A DNA stretch of 12,994 nt from an uncultured Selenomonadales bacterium (GTDB taxonomy: Bacteria; Bacillota; Negativicutes; Selenomonadales; Selenomonadaceae): contig CALFJC010000126.1 in assembly GCA_937877655.1 (NCBI GenBank), positions 1-12,994 of the forward strand. The letters are read 5' to 3'. Positions within the stretch are counted from its first letter, which is position 1. Every line of letters begins with the position of its first letter. The position numbers and the translations under genes are program-made. This document shows, in pieces, positions 1 to 5,820 of this stretch. Below the pieces are notes generated by a model. That model saw only the letters and a program-made list of their open reading frames with translations. It did not search any database and was not told the origin of the DNA.

Positions 1-58
1 TTCCTGCCGAAATTGCGGTGCGCCGCTCAGTTTTTTTCGGCAAAAGAAATTGAAACTT

Positions 59-86
59 AAGCGGAGTCTTCGGGCTCCGTTTTTTT
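59..86 (+). terminator. Rho-independent terminator (repeat copy 1)
   Basis: The stem CGGAGTC (62-68) pairs with GGCTCCG (73-79) around a TTCG tetraloop, with one T-G wobble, followed by a run of T. It ends whatever transcript enters from the left of the window. Confidence 0.85.
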
Positions 87-87
87 A

Positions 88-116
88 TTGCGCAGGGAAA
101 AATCTTTTGTTACAAT
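88..116 (+). promoter_or_regulatory. Sigma70-type promoter (repeat copy 1)
   Basis: TTGCGC (88-93) and TACAAT (111-116) are separated by 17 bases. It is the duplicate of the promoter at 250-278. The transcript would start near 123 and meet the terminator at 221-248, giving an RNA of about 125 nt with an RBS but no start codon. Confidence 0.6.
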
Positions 117-130
117 CGAAAAAATTTTTA

Positions 131-213
131 AGGAGGCTTTGAACCGGCTGATTCATCGGTTAGTTATAAATGTCCGAATTGCGGTGCGCCGAGTTTTTTT
201 CGGCAAAAAAATT
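131..213 (+). pseudogene. Start-less 5' fragment of the zinc-ribbon gene
   Basis: An RBS (AAGGAGG near 130-136) is followed by a copy of the first ~16 codons of the gene at 306, but the initiator is CCG (144-146) instead of ATG. In the original frame it reads ADSSVSYKCPNCGAP and then SFFRQKN before a TAA. It is a remnant of the tandem duplication. It cannot be translated from the original start and encodes half a zinc ribbon at most. Confidence 0.75.
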
Positions 214-220
214 AAAACTC

Positions 221-248
221 AAGCGGAGTCTTCGGGCTCCGTTTTTTT
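221..248 (+). terminator. Rho-independent terminator (repeat copy 2)
   Basis: Stem CGGAGTC (224-230), TTCG loop, GGCTCCG (235-241), then seven T (242-248). It separates the duplicated leader from the real promoter of the zinc-ribbon operon. Confidence 0.85.
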
Positions 249-249
249 A

Positions 250-278
250 TTGCGCGGGGAAAAATCTTTTGTTACAAT
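250..278 (+). promoter_or_regulatory. Promoter of the zinc-ribbon/TPM/methyltransferase operon
   Basis: TTGCGC (250-255), a 17-base spacer and TACAAT (273-278) lie just downstream of a terminator and 28 bases before the ATG at 306. A strong AAGGAGG RBS (292-298) follows. No other promoter-like sequence is obvious before the downstream genes, so this promoter probably serves the whole operon to 3249. Confidence 0.65.
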
Positions 279-305
279 CGAAAAAATTTTTAAGGAGGCT
301 TTGAA

Positions 306-1409
306 ATGGCTGATTCATCGGTTAGTTATAAATGTCCGAATTGCGGTGCGCCGCTCAGTTTTTTACCCGGCAAAAAAACTGTTACCTGCGAATATTGCGG
401 GACGGAGTTTGAAGTCGCGGCGATTGAGGAACTTTTTCGCGGCAAACAGGAAATGGCAGTTCGGGCGGCGGAGGCGCAAGAAGCAAGATGGGCAACCGAA
501 GACGCGGGCTCTGAATGGAGTCATGACGAGGCGGCGGCTCTTCATGCTTTTACATGTTCAAGTTGCGGCGCGGAGCTTGTTTGTGACGAAAACACTATGG
601 CGACCGAGTGTGTTTATTGCGGAAACCCGACAATGATCCCGAAACGTTTTGACGGCATGTTGAAACCGGATTTTGTTATTCCCTTCAAAAAAACCAAAGC
701 CGACGCCGTCGCCGCGCTGAAAGAATTTTACAAGGGACATTCGCTTTTGCCGAGCAATTTCACGGCGAATAATCGCGTCGAGGCAATTCAGCCGATGTAT
801 GTTCCTTTTTGGCTTTTCGATTCAAAAATCACCGCACAGGTTGAGTTTCGCGCAGAAAAAGTTGCCGTCCTCAACACGCCGAAAGAAATTGTCACGCAGA
901 CGAGCATTTATAACTGCCGCCGCAAAGGCACAATGAGTTTTGAAAAAATTCCCGTTGACGGCTCAAAAAAAATGGATGACGCTTACATGGAGAGTATCGA
1001 GCCGTTCAATTACTCGGAACTTGTGCCGTTCAGCGCGGCTTATTTCACGGGCTATCTTGCCGACAAATACGACGTGACTGCCGAAGCTTCCGCGCCCCGC
1101 GCAGATAAAAGAGTTGAGACAAGCGCGATTGACGTTTTGAAAAGTTCAGTCAAAAATTTCGACGCCGTACAAGTCGAAAATGCCGCCGTGATTAAAGATG
1201 TCGGAAAAGTTTCCTATGCAATGGTGCCCGTGTGGATTTTGACGACGCGCTACAACGACAAGCCCTATACTTTCATGATGAACGGGCAAACGGGAAAAGT
1301 TGTCGGCTCGCTCCCTTACGACACAACGAAGGCATTCCTTTATCCCGCGCTGTGTTCGCTTGTCCTTATGCCGATTATTTATTTCCTAATCAGTTCATTG
1401 CTCTATTGA
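306..1409 (+). CDS. Double zinc-ribbon, membrane-anchored protein
   Basis: The 367-residue protein has two N-terminal zinc ribbons: C10/C13 with C28/C31, and C84/C87 with C102/C105 (CPNCG, CEYCG, CSSCG, CVYCG). A charged alpha-helical stretch links them (about 40-75). A long soluble domain without a name I recognise follows (about 115-335), and one hydrophobic membrane segment lies at the very C-terminus (about 346-366). Proteins of this kind are often labelled 'TFIIB-type zinc ribbon' or, wrongly, PriA-like; there is no helicase motif. The C-terminal anchor implies that the ribbons and body sit on one side of the membrane. The start is fixed by ATG at 306 with AAGGAGG eight bases upstream. 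The stop overlaps the RBS of the TPM gene, so the two are co-translated and probably work together. The molecular role is unknown. Confidence 0.85.
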   Translation: MADSSVSYKCPNCGAPLSFLPGKKTVTCEYCGTEFEVAAIEELFRGKQEMAVRAAEAQEARWATEDAGSEWSHDEAAALHAFTCSSCGAELVCDENTMATECVYCGNPTMIPKRFDGMLKPDFVIPFKKTKADAVAALKEFYKGHSLLPSNFTANNRVEAIQPMYVPFWLFDSKITAQVEFRAEKVAVLNTPKEIVTQTSIYNCRRKGTMSFEKIPVDGSKKMDDAYMESIEPFNYSELVPFSAAYFTGYLADKYDVTAEASAPRADKRVETSAIDVLKSSVKNFDAVQVENAAVIKDVGKVSYAMVPVWILTTRYNDKPYTFMMNGQTGKVVGSLPYDTTKAFLYPALCSLVLMPIIYFLISSLLY

Positions 1410-1421
1410 GGAGGCGGCGTC

Positions 1422-2195
1422 ATGATTAAAAAATTTTTCGGGCTCCTCGCGATAATTTTTGTGCTGAATTTTTCTTCGGCAAGTGCCGCGCAGATTGAGC
1501 CCGTCACGGATCAAGCGGGGCTTTTAAAACCTATGGAAGTCGAATTGCTCAATCAAAGAATCCGCCGCATTGAACAGGCGCACAAAATTAAAATCGGAAT
1601 CGTTTTTGTAAAATCAATCGGAAGCAGCGACATGGTTACGGCGTCGAATAATTTGCTCGACCAAGCTTTCAACAACGGCTTGAACGGCGGCATTGTTCTT
1701 TTGGTTGCAATGGACAAGCGCAAATATGAAATGTCCACAGACCGCCGCATGATCAACATAATCACGGATTTTGACGGCATTCCTTTTTTGAAAGAAAAAT
1801 TTCAACCGGAATTGAGTGCGGGCAATTATTACGGCGCGGCAAATAATTTTATTGAAGGCGTTGACGAACTTTTGACTTATTACGAGACGAACGGAATTGC
1901 TTACGGACAAAGAGCTCCCGGCGAATTTGATCCTATGGCGGCGGCGTTTTCGGTTGTAATTTCGATTTTTCTCGGCATTATGATTCGTTCTTCGCTTATC
2001 GGCAAAATGAGTAATATTCATCACGCAATGGAAGCGATTGATTATCTCAAAAAAAATACCGTCAAGCTTACCGAAAACCGCGACACATTTTTATTTATGA
2101 ATGTTCAACGGCGTCCGAAAGGCGGCGGCGGACGAAGTCGCGGTAGCGGCGGACACGGCGGCGGAGGACACGGCGGAGGCGGCGGCAGTTTTTAA
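1422..2195 (+). CDS. TPM-domain (YgcG-family) exported protein
   Basis: The 257-residue protein begins with a signal peptide (hydrophobic core about 6-17, likely cleavage after SASAA near 23). It continues with a TPM domain (about 27-155), which opens with the typical VTDQAGLLKP and carries the hydrophobic strand GGIVLLVAMDKRKYEMST. A membrane segment follows at about 171-190. The C-terminal tail is rich in Gly, His and Arg and ends GGGGSF, a hallmark of this family. TPM domains have been linked to phosphatase activity and photosystem or membrane-protein upkeep in plants; the bacterial role is unclear. The Gly/His tail could bind metal (inference). The RBS GAGGAGG overlaps the upstream stop codon, and the methyltransferase follows 12 bases on. 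Confidence 0.88.
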   Translation: MIKKFFGLLAIIFVLNFSSASAAQIEPVTDQAGLLKPMEVELLNQRIRRIEQAHKIKIGIVFVKSIGSSDMVTASNNLLDQAFNNGLNGGIVLLVAMDKRKYEMSTDRRMINIITDFDGIPFLKEKFQPELSAGNYYGAANNFIEGVDELLTYYETNGIAYGQRAPGEFDPMAAAFSVVISIFLGIMIRSSLIGKMSNIHHAMEAIDYLKKNTVKLTENRDTFLFMNVQRRPKGGGGRSRGSGGHGGGGHGGGGGSF

Positions 2196-2207
2196 GGCGG
2201 TGAATTT

Positions 2208-2492
2208 ATGGCGAAGAATAAAAATCTGAATTCGGCGGCGCGAGCCAAAAAGGATAAATTTTACACGCAACTTGAGGATGTCGAAAACGAAGTTCATCAC
2301 TACAAAGATTTTTTCAAAGGAAAAGTTGTGCTGTGCAACTGCGACGATCCGATTGAAAGTCAATTTTTTGTGCACTTCATGTGCCTGTTCAATCATTACG
2401 AGCTGAAAAAAATTAATCATCACGAGCTACGCGGACTCTCCGATTGCCGGCAAAGAAATAAATCTTTTCCCCGACGGAAAAACCGCTTATAA
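2208..2492 (+). CDS. Methyltransferase N-terminal fragment
   Basis: This is the 5' part of the frameshifted EcoRI-type methyltransferase, with ATG at 2208 behind AAGGCGG. About the first 68 residues are genuine. They include FYTQLEDVENE and the CNCDDP segment, which in this family lies in the AdoMet-binding part. Everything after the A7 tract at 2406-2412 (INHHELRGLSD onward, about 26 residues) is out-of-frame translation. The fragment lacks the NPPF motif and should be inactive alone. Confidence 0.7.
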   Translation: MAKNKNLNSAARAKKDKFYTQLEDVENEVHHYKDFFKGKVVLCNCDDPIESQFFVHFMCLFNHYELKKINHHELRGLSDCRQRNKSFPRRKNRL

Positions 2493-2493
2493 A

Positions 2494-3249
2494 TTGGAAG
2501 TCAGCGAGTTCAAAGATTGGAACGGAGATCAAGCGGAAAGTTGGGCGGACGTCGAGTTTGCATTGGAGCACGGAATTTATAAGCCCGTGCCGCTCGAAGG
2601 CGACGAAAAATATTGCGCGGGAGATTTTCGTTCCAAAGAATGCCTTGAACTTTTGAAGGGAGCGGATGTTGTGGTAACGAATCCGCCTTTCAGTGTGTTC
2701 AGAGAATTTGTCGCCACTCTTATTGAATACGACAAAAAATTTCTGATAATCGGGAACAAGAACGCTTTGACTTACAAAGAAATTTTCCCGCTGATAATGC
2801 AGAATAAAATTTGGTTGGGCTTCGGTTTTCGGGGAATGGTCGGCTTTTTTAAGAGTCCTTACGAAGATTTTGCGAGCGCGTCCGAACATAAAGACGGCAT
2901 GATTAGAAATTCGGGCGTTCATTGGTTTACCAACATTGAGGTTGCAAAATTCCGCGAAGAAATTCCTTTGTGGGAAAAATATTCTCCGGAAAAAAATCCG
3001 CGCTATGACAATTACGACGCTATCGAAGTTTCCAAGACGGCAGAAATTCCCGTTGACTATTTCGGCGTGATGGGCGTGCCGATAACTTTTTTGGATAAAT
3101 ACGATCCGAGACAATTTGACATTTTAGGCAACAGCGAGATGTTTGCGGAGCCCGTTGTGGTTGACGGCAAGTTGAAGAAAAATCCCGGCAGATTTTATGT
3201 CAACGGAAAAAGAATGTACGACAGGCTCTTGATTCGGCGGAAGCAATGA
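2494..3249 (+). CDS. Methyltransferase C-terminal fragment (NPPF motif)
   Basis: This is the 3' part of the same gene. The first usable start is TTG at 2494, but there is no ribosome-binding site before it, and the frame stays open upstream to a stop at 2404-2406, with family-like sequence in between. It is therefore a gene fragment, not an independent gene. It holds the target-base motif NPPF (residues 63-66 counting from the TTG) within VVVTNPPFSVFREF, and the segments IIGNKNALTYKEIFP and NSGVHWFTNIE, both typical of EcoRI-like methylases. It ends with a basic tail, RLLIRRKQ. Confidence 0.75.
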   Translation: MEVSEFKDWNGDQAESWADVEFALEHGIYKPVPLEGDEKYCAGDFRSKECLELLKGADVVVTNPPFSVFREFVATLIEYDKKFLIIGNKNALTYKEIFPLIMQNKIWLGFGFRGMVGFFKSPYEDFASASEHKDGMIRNSGVHWFTNIEVAKFREEIPLWEKYSPEKNPRYDNYDAIEVSKTAEIPVDYFGVMGVPITFLDKYDPRQFDILGNSEMFAEPVVVDGKLKKNPGRFYVNGKRMYDRLLIRRKQ

Positions 3250-3259
3250 AAAAATGTTA

Positions 3260-3286
3260 AGCCCTTCGGTTGTCGGAGGGCTTTTT
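3260..3286 (+). terminator. Terminator after the methyltransferase
   Basis: AGCCCTTCG (3260-3268) pairs with CGGAGGGCT (3274-3282), with one T-G wobble, around a short loop and is followed by five T. It closes the operon that starts at 306 and separates it from the PLD-domain gene. Confidence 0.85.
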
Positions 3287-3356
3287 ACATTTTGATTGAA
3301 ACTTTTTAAGCCGAAAAAATTTTTTCCGATTAATTTTTCGGAGGAGGTTGATAAAT

Positions 3357-4778
3357 ATGATCGGAGAAATTTTTAAATTGGGCAGACCCAAAGAGGAAAT
3401 TGAAGCGAGTAACGAATTTTGCGAAAGAGTTTCCAGAGATTTTGAAAGCAATGTTAAAGTTTATCAACATGAATTTGAAACGATTCAAGAAGATTATTCC
3501 AAAATTGTCGAGCGCGTCAAAGAACAGTTTGCAATGTTTGAAAATCTGCAAATGATTTATTTTGAGGTTGAGACTTCGGAAGAAAATTTTTCTGAAGGCG
3601 GCACACTTTCTGATTTGCCTAAGGGCGCAGGCTTGGAAAGAGTTACGATTAAAGGCAGTAACCCGGCAATAGGCGGCTTGGGCGCAGGTTTTGGAGTCGG
3701 AGCCGGTGTGGTCGGGCTGATGACGGCTTTTGGTACGGCGGGCACGGGCGCGGCAATTTCGAGTTTGCACGGCGCGGCTTATATCAGTTCTTTGTTGGCG
3801 GCAATCGGCGGCGGAACTTTGGCAAGCGGCGGACTCGGCATGGCGGGCGGCATGATGATTCTTGGCGGCGCAGTTCTTTTGCCCGCGATAGCCGTTGCAG
3901 GTTTTCTCGCGCACGACAAAATAAAATCTGCGCACAAAAAAGCAATGGCGCAAAAAGTAAAGGCGCGACAACTTGAACGGGACAGTAAAATTTATTTTGC
4001 AGAATTGGATAAAGGCGTTCGGATCCTGCGGGAAATGAATTATGAATTTCGTGCCTCCGCAGATTTTTTTCAACGCTTGATGACTCTTTCAATTATTTCT
4101 CCGGAACTTGGCGGCAACGAAGATTATAAAAAAATTTTGCAGGACACCGCGCAGGTTGTAAAAACTTTCGGCTTGCTGAAGGTTTTGGACAAAGAAAACA
4201 AGCTCAACGAAAAATTGGATGAAGAATTTTCGGCGGCGAAGAAAAATTTTGAAACATGTCGAGAACATTACATTGAATTTCGCATAAAAATCAGCCCGCA
4301 GACTTTGGAGTCGGCAGAGCGAATAAAAAATTCAAAGGCGCACTTCCTTAAAGACGAAGAAATTCGCGAGCTTTTCAATCGAGCGATTGAGGCGGCACAA
4401 ATTGAGTTGGACGTAACGGCAATGAAATTAAATCGATACGTGATTGAAAGTTACGTTCCGAAATTTGAGGCTTTGATTAAGGCGGGCGTGACGATAAAAA
4501 TTTGTTACGGCATTGGCGAAGAAAATTCGGAGGAAAATCGTTGGACGAATAAAACCGCCGCTTATCTCAGAAAAAAATTTCGCGGTTGCCCGAATTTCAA
4601 AATCAAGCGATCAAATATTCATGCGAAAGTTTTTATCTGTGACGAAAAATTTTCTGTTGTGTCGAGCTACAACGTTCTCTCAAAGCGTGGCGACATTTAC
4701 ACCTTCGGCGAGGCGGGACTTCGTTCGGAAGACAGCGAGTTGATTTCTGTTTACCGAAAAGAGTACTTCGACTTCTAA
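3357..4778 (+). CDS. Glycine-zipper membrane protein with C-terminal PLD-like domain
   Basis: The 473-residue protein has three parts. The N-terminus (1 to about 95) is charged and helical, probably coiled coil. Residues about 105-190 are an extended Gly/Ala-rich hydrophobic region (GLGAGFGVGAGVVGLM, AAIGGGTLASGGLGMAGG, ending ILGGAVLLPAIAVAGFLAHD), a glycine-zipper-like membrane insertion segment. After a second helical region (about 190-330), residues about 340-473 resemble a phospholipase-D-superfamily domain. It has the usual ALIKAGVTIKICYG strand and one HKD motif: H422, K424, D429, followed by S436 and N439. One HKD per chain implies dimerisation, as in Nuc-type nucleases. I chose ATG 3357, nine bases after GGAGGAGG, over TTG at 3348, which lies too close to the RBS. 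Terminators on both sides make it a single-gene unit. The substrate (nucleic acid or lipid) is not deducible. It has no name I recognise. Confidence 0.75.
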   Translation: MIGEIFKLGRPKEEIEASNEFCERVSRDFESNVKVYQHEFETIQEDYSKIVERVKEQFAMFENLQMIYFEVETSEENFSEGGTLSDLPKGAGLERVTIKGSNPAIGGLGAGFGVGAGVVGLMTAFGTAGTGAAISSLHGAAYISSLLAAIGGGTLASGGLGMAGGMMILGGAVLLPAIAVAGFLAHDKIKSAHKKAMAQKVKARQLERDSKIYFAELDKGVRILREMNYEFRASADFFQRLMTLSIISPELGGNEDYKKILQDTAQVVKTFGLLKVLDKENKLNEKLDEEFSAAKKNFETCREHYIEFRIKISPQTLESAERIKNSKAHFLKDEEIRELFNRAIEAAQIELDVTAMKLNRYVIESYVPKFEALIKAGVTIKICYGIGEENSEENRWTNKTAAYLRKKFRGCPNFKIKRSNIHAKVFICDEKFSVVSSYNVLSKRGDIYTFGEAGLRSEDSELISVYRKEYFDF

Positions 4779-4786
4779 AAATAAAA

Positions 4787-4810
4787 AGACGCGGCTTAAG
4801 TCGTCGGAGC
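4787..4810 (+). repeat. 24-bp exact direct repeat, left copy
   Basis: This is identical over 24 bases to 9198-9221, where it forms codons 13-20 (RRGLSRRS) of the hydrogenase small-subunit Tat signal. Identity stops abruptly on both sides: A4786 against G9197, and G4811 against T9222. Here the sequence is non-coding. The two copies bracket the lectin/RTX gene. Confidence 0.9.
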
Positions 4811-4879
4811 GTTAAGAAGGTCTCCGACATCAACAACAAATATTGCGTCCCTGTGAAATGAATCATTACCGGCTTTTAC

Positions 4880-4904
4880 TCTCGTCCGTGCGACGGGATT
4901 TTTT
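4880..4904 (+). terminator. Terminator of the PLD-domain gene
   Basis: TCTCGTC (4880-4886) pairs with GACGGGA (4892-4898), with one T-G wobble, around CGTGC and is followed by six T. It lies about 100 bases after the stop at 4778. Confidence 0.65.
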
Positions 4905-4994
4905 GATTTTCAAGCCTCAAAACCGGTTTCACATCTCAAAAACTATCTTCAACACGTGTTCAGATAAAATTTTCGTCTTCAAAGCAATTTTTAA

Positions 4995-5023
4995 TTTACA
5001 ATCAGTGAAATTCTTGATAAAAT
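4995..5023 (+). promoter_or_regulatory. Promoter of the lectin/RTX gene
   Basis: TTTACA (4995-5000), a 17-base spacer and TAAAAT (5018-5023) make a near-consensus sigma70-type promoter. The start site would be near 5030, giving a leader of about 60 nt that ends in a strong AAGGAGGGGG RBS (5078-5087) before ATG 5092. Confidence 0.65.
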
Positions 5024-5091
5024 TCGTCCAGATTTAGTTTGTACGTAGTCAGAGAGTTTTTTTCTTGATTTTTAGTTAAGGAGGGGGTTTT

Positions 5092-5820
5092 ATGGGCTAT
5101 CTCAAAATTAACGGTCAGATTGTAAACAATTTAATTCCAGATGATGCTCTTACTTACAAAGGTCATAAGTATTATATCTATTCAAATGTTGCTAAAACTT
5201 GGGAAGCGGCAGAGGCTTATTGTGAGGCTCGCGGCGGGCACTTGGCTGTTATAAACAATTCGGCTGAGAATACTAAACTGTACAAGTACATGAAACAGTT
5301 AGGACATAGTGTAGCTTTTATTGGTTTGACTGACGCAGGACACGAAGGAAATTGGACATGGGTTACGGGCGACCCTTTAACTTACACAAATTGGTACAAA
5401 GGTTATCCTTGTAATGAACCCAATAATGGTTTGGGTGGTCCGGTTGAAAATTATGCACAACTTTGGAGTGGTACTAATCTTACTCGTAATCACGCTTATA
5501 CTTGGAATGATGGCACTTTTTCAAAAGGTCAACCTTTTATTTGCGAATGGGAAGATATAGAACCTTGTTTCACCGAGAATGATGATACAGCTGAAAATAC
5601 TCTTGACAAAATAAAATTGTTGGCACTTGGCGGCGCGGACAAAATCACCAACGGCGGCTCAAAGGTAACAATCGACGGTGGCGCGGGCGATGACGAAATT
5701 TCCAACAACGGCTCTAATGTTTTATTCAAGTATAGCGAGGCGGCGGCAATGATTATATCAGCGGATTCAACGACACGAGTAGGCTCCAAATCGCCTCGGG
5801 CAAAGTCAGTTCCGTTATGA
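5092..5820 (+). CDS. C-type lectin domain, N-terminal part of the RTX protein
   Basis: ATG 5092 follows AAGGAGGGGG and a clear promoter. Residues about 20-154 form a C-type lectin-like domain: YKGHKYYIYSNVAKTWEAAE, C44 and C151 as the likely conserved disulphide, FIGLTD, NWTWVTGDPLTYTNW, EPN (109-111), E119-N120, and WND (138-140). EPN plus WND is the Ca-site signature typical of mannose-type sugar binding, so a Ca-dependent glycan-binding role is likely (inference). Residues about 175-212 begin the glycine-rich repeats (LALGGADKITNGG, VTIDGGAGDDEISNNG). After about residue 217 the frame is wrong and the last ~26 residues are not genuine. Without the rest, the lectin would lack its secretion region. 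Confidence 0.8.
   Translation: MGYLKINGQIVNNLIPDDALTYKGHKYYIYSNVAKTWEAAEAYCEARGGHLAVINNSAENTKLYKYMKQLGHSVAFIGLTDAGHEGNWTWVTGDPLTYTNWYKGYPCNEPNNGLGGPVENYAQLWSGTNLTRNHAYTWNDGTFSKGQPFICEWEDIEPCFTENDDTAENTLDKIKLLALGGADKITNGGSKVTIDGGAGDDEISNNGSNVLFKYSEAAAMIISADSTTRVGSKSPRAKSVPL

Larger units (their letters stand above)
11..353 (+). repeat. Tandem leader duplication, about 162-bp period
   Basis: The word AATTGCGGTGCGCC occurs at 11, 177 and 339, and the hairpin plus T-tract at 61 and 223. The unit is: first codons of the zinc-ribbon gene, terminator, promoter, RBS. The unit from 61 to about 222 matches the one from 223 to about 354 almost base for base. Known differences are CCG at 144-146 where the real gene has ATG at 306-308, and a 3-4 base indel after the GCGCCG. 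A third, partial copy runs off the left edge, so more units may lie upstream. Only the last copy leads into a full gene. Confidence 0.9.
2208..3249 (+). pseudogene. EcoRI-type adenine DNA methyltransferase, frameshifted at A7
   Basis: Two fragments in different frames together form one EcoRI-family adenine-specific methyltransferase (compare M.EcoRI, about 326 residues). Upstream sequence reads KSARAKKD-like FYTQLEDVENE, then CNCDDP; downstream sequence carries the NPPF catalytic motif (2680-2691). At 2406-2412 there are seven A. Dropping one A joins the frames as HYELKKLIITSYADSPIAGKEINLF and gives 346 residues. The defect is thus a single extra base in a homopolymer. It could be a true inactivating mutation, a reversible phase switch, or a sequencing error. 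No endonuclease gene is adjacent, so it is an orphan methyltransferase in this window. The family methylates an adenine in a GAATTC-like site; this enzyme's specificity is not deducible. Confidence 0.85.
4779..5091 (+). other. Intergenic region, 313 bp, with repeat, terminator and promoter
   Basis: No gene is supported here. In order, it holds one copy of a 24-bp repeat (4787-4810), a perfect 7-bp inverted repeat (GTCGGAG 4803-4809 / CTCCGAC 4822-4828), a terminator hairpin (4880-4904), and the promoter and RBS of the lectin/RTX gene. Bases between about 4905 and 4990 show nothing I can interpret beyond AT-rich sequence and a small palindrome, AAACCGGTTT. Confidence 0.7.

Noticed and set aside
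88..636. 182-codon open frame across the tandem leader and into the zinc-ribbon gene
   Set aside because: It is created by the duplicated leader, has no RBS, reads through promoter and terminator, and overlaps a well-supported gene in another frame.
2406..2412. Programmed -1 ribosomal frameshift on the A7 slippery run
   Set aside because: Joining the two methyltransferase frames needs a +1 shift (one base skipped), so a -1 slip would give the wrong frame.
2413..3114. Long reverse-strand open frame opposite the methyltransferase
   Set aside because: The forward strand shows clear EcoRI-methylase motifs; the reverse product has no recognisable feature or RBS. The same holds for 3330-4073, 9438-10238 and 10287-11030.
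3287..3350. Promoter for the PLD-domain gene
   Set aside because: The region is AT-rich with TTGATT/TTGAAA words, but no -10 element stands at a proper distance. A promoter must exist after the terminator, but I cannot place it.
4843..5037. Small 64-codon open frame before the lectin gene
   Set aside because: It has no RBS, crosses a terminator and the lectin gene's promoter, and its composition is not protein-like.
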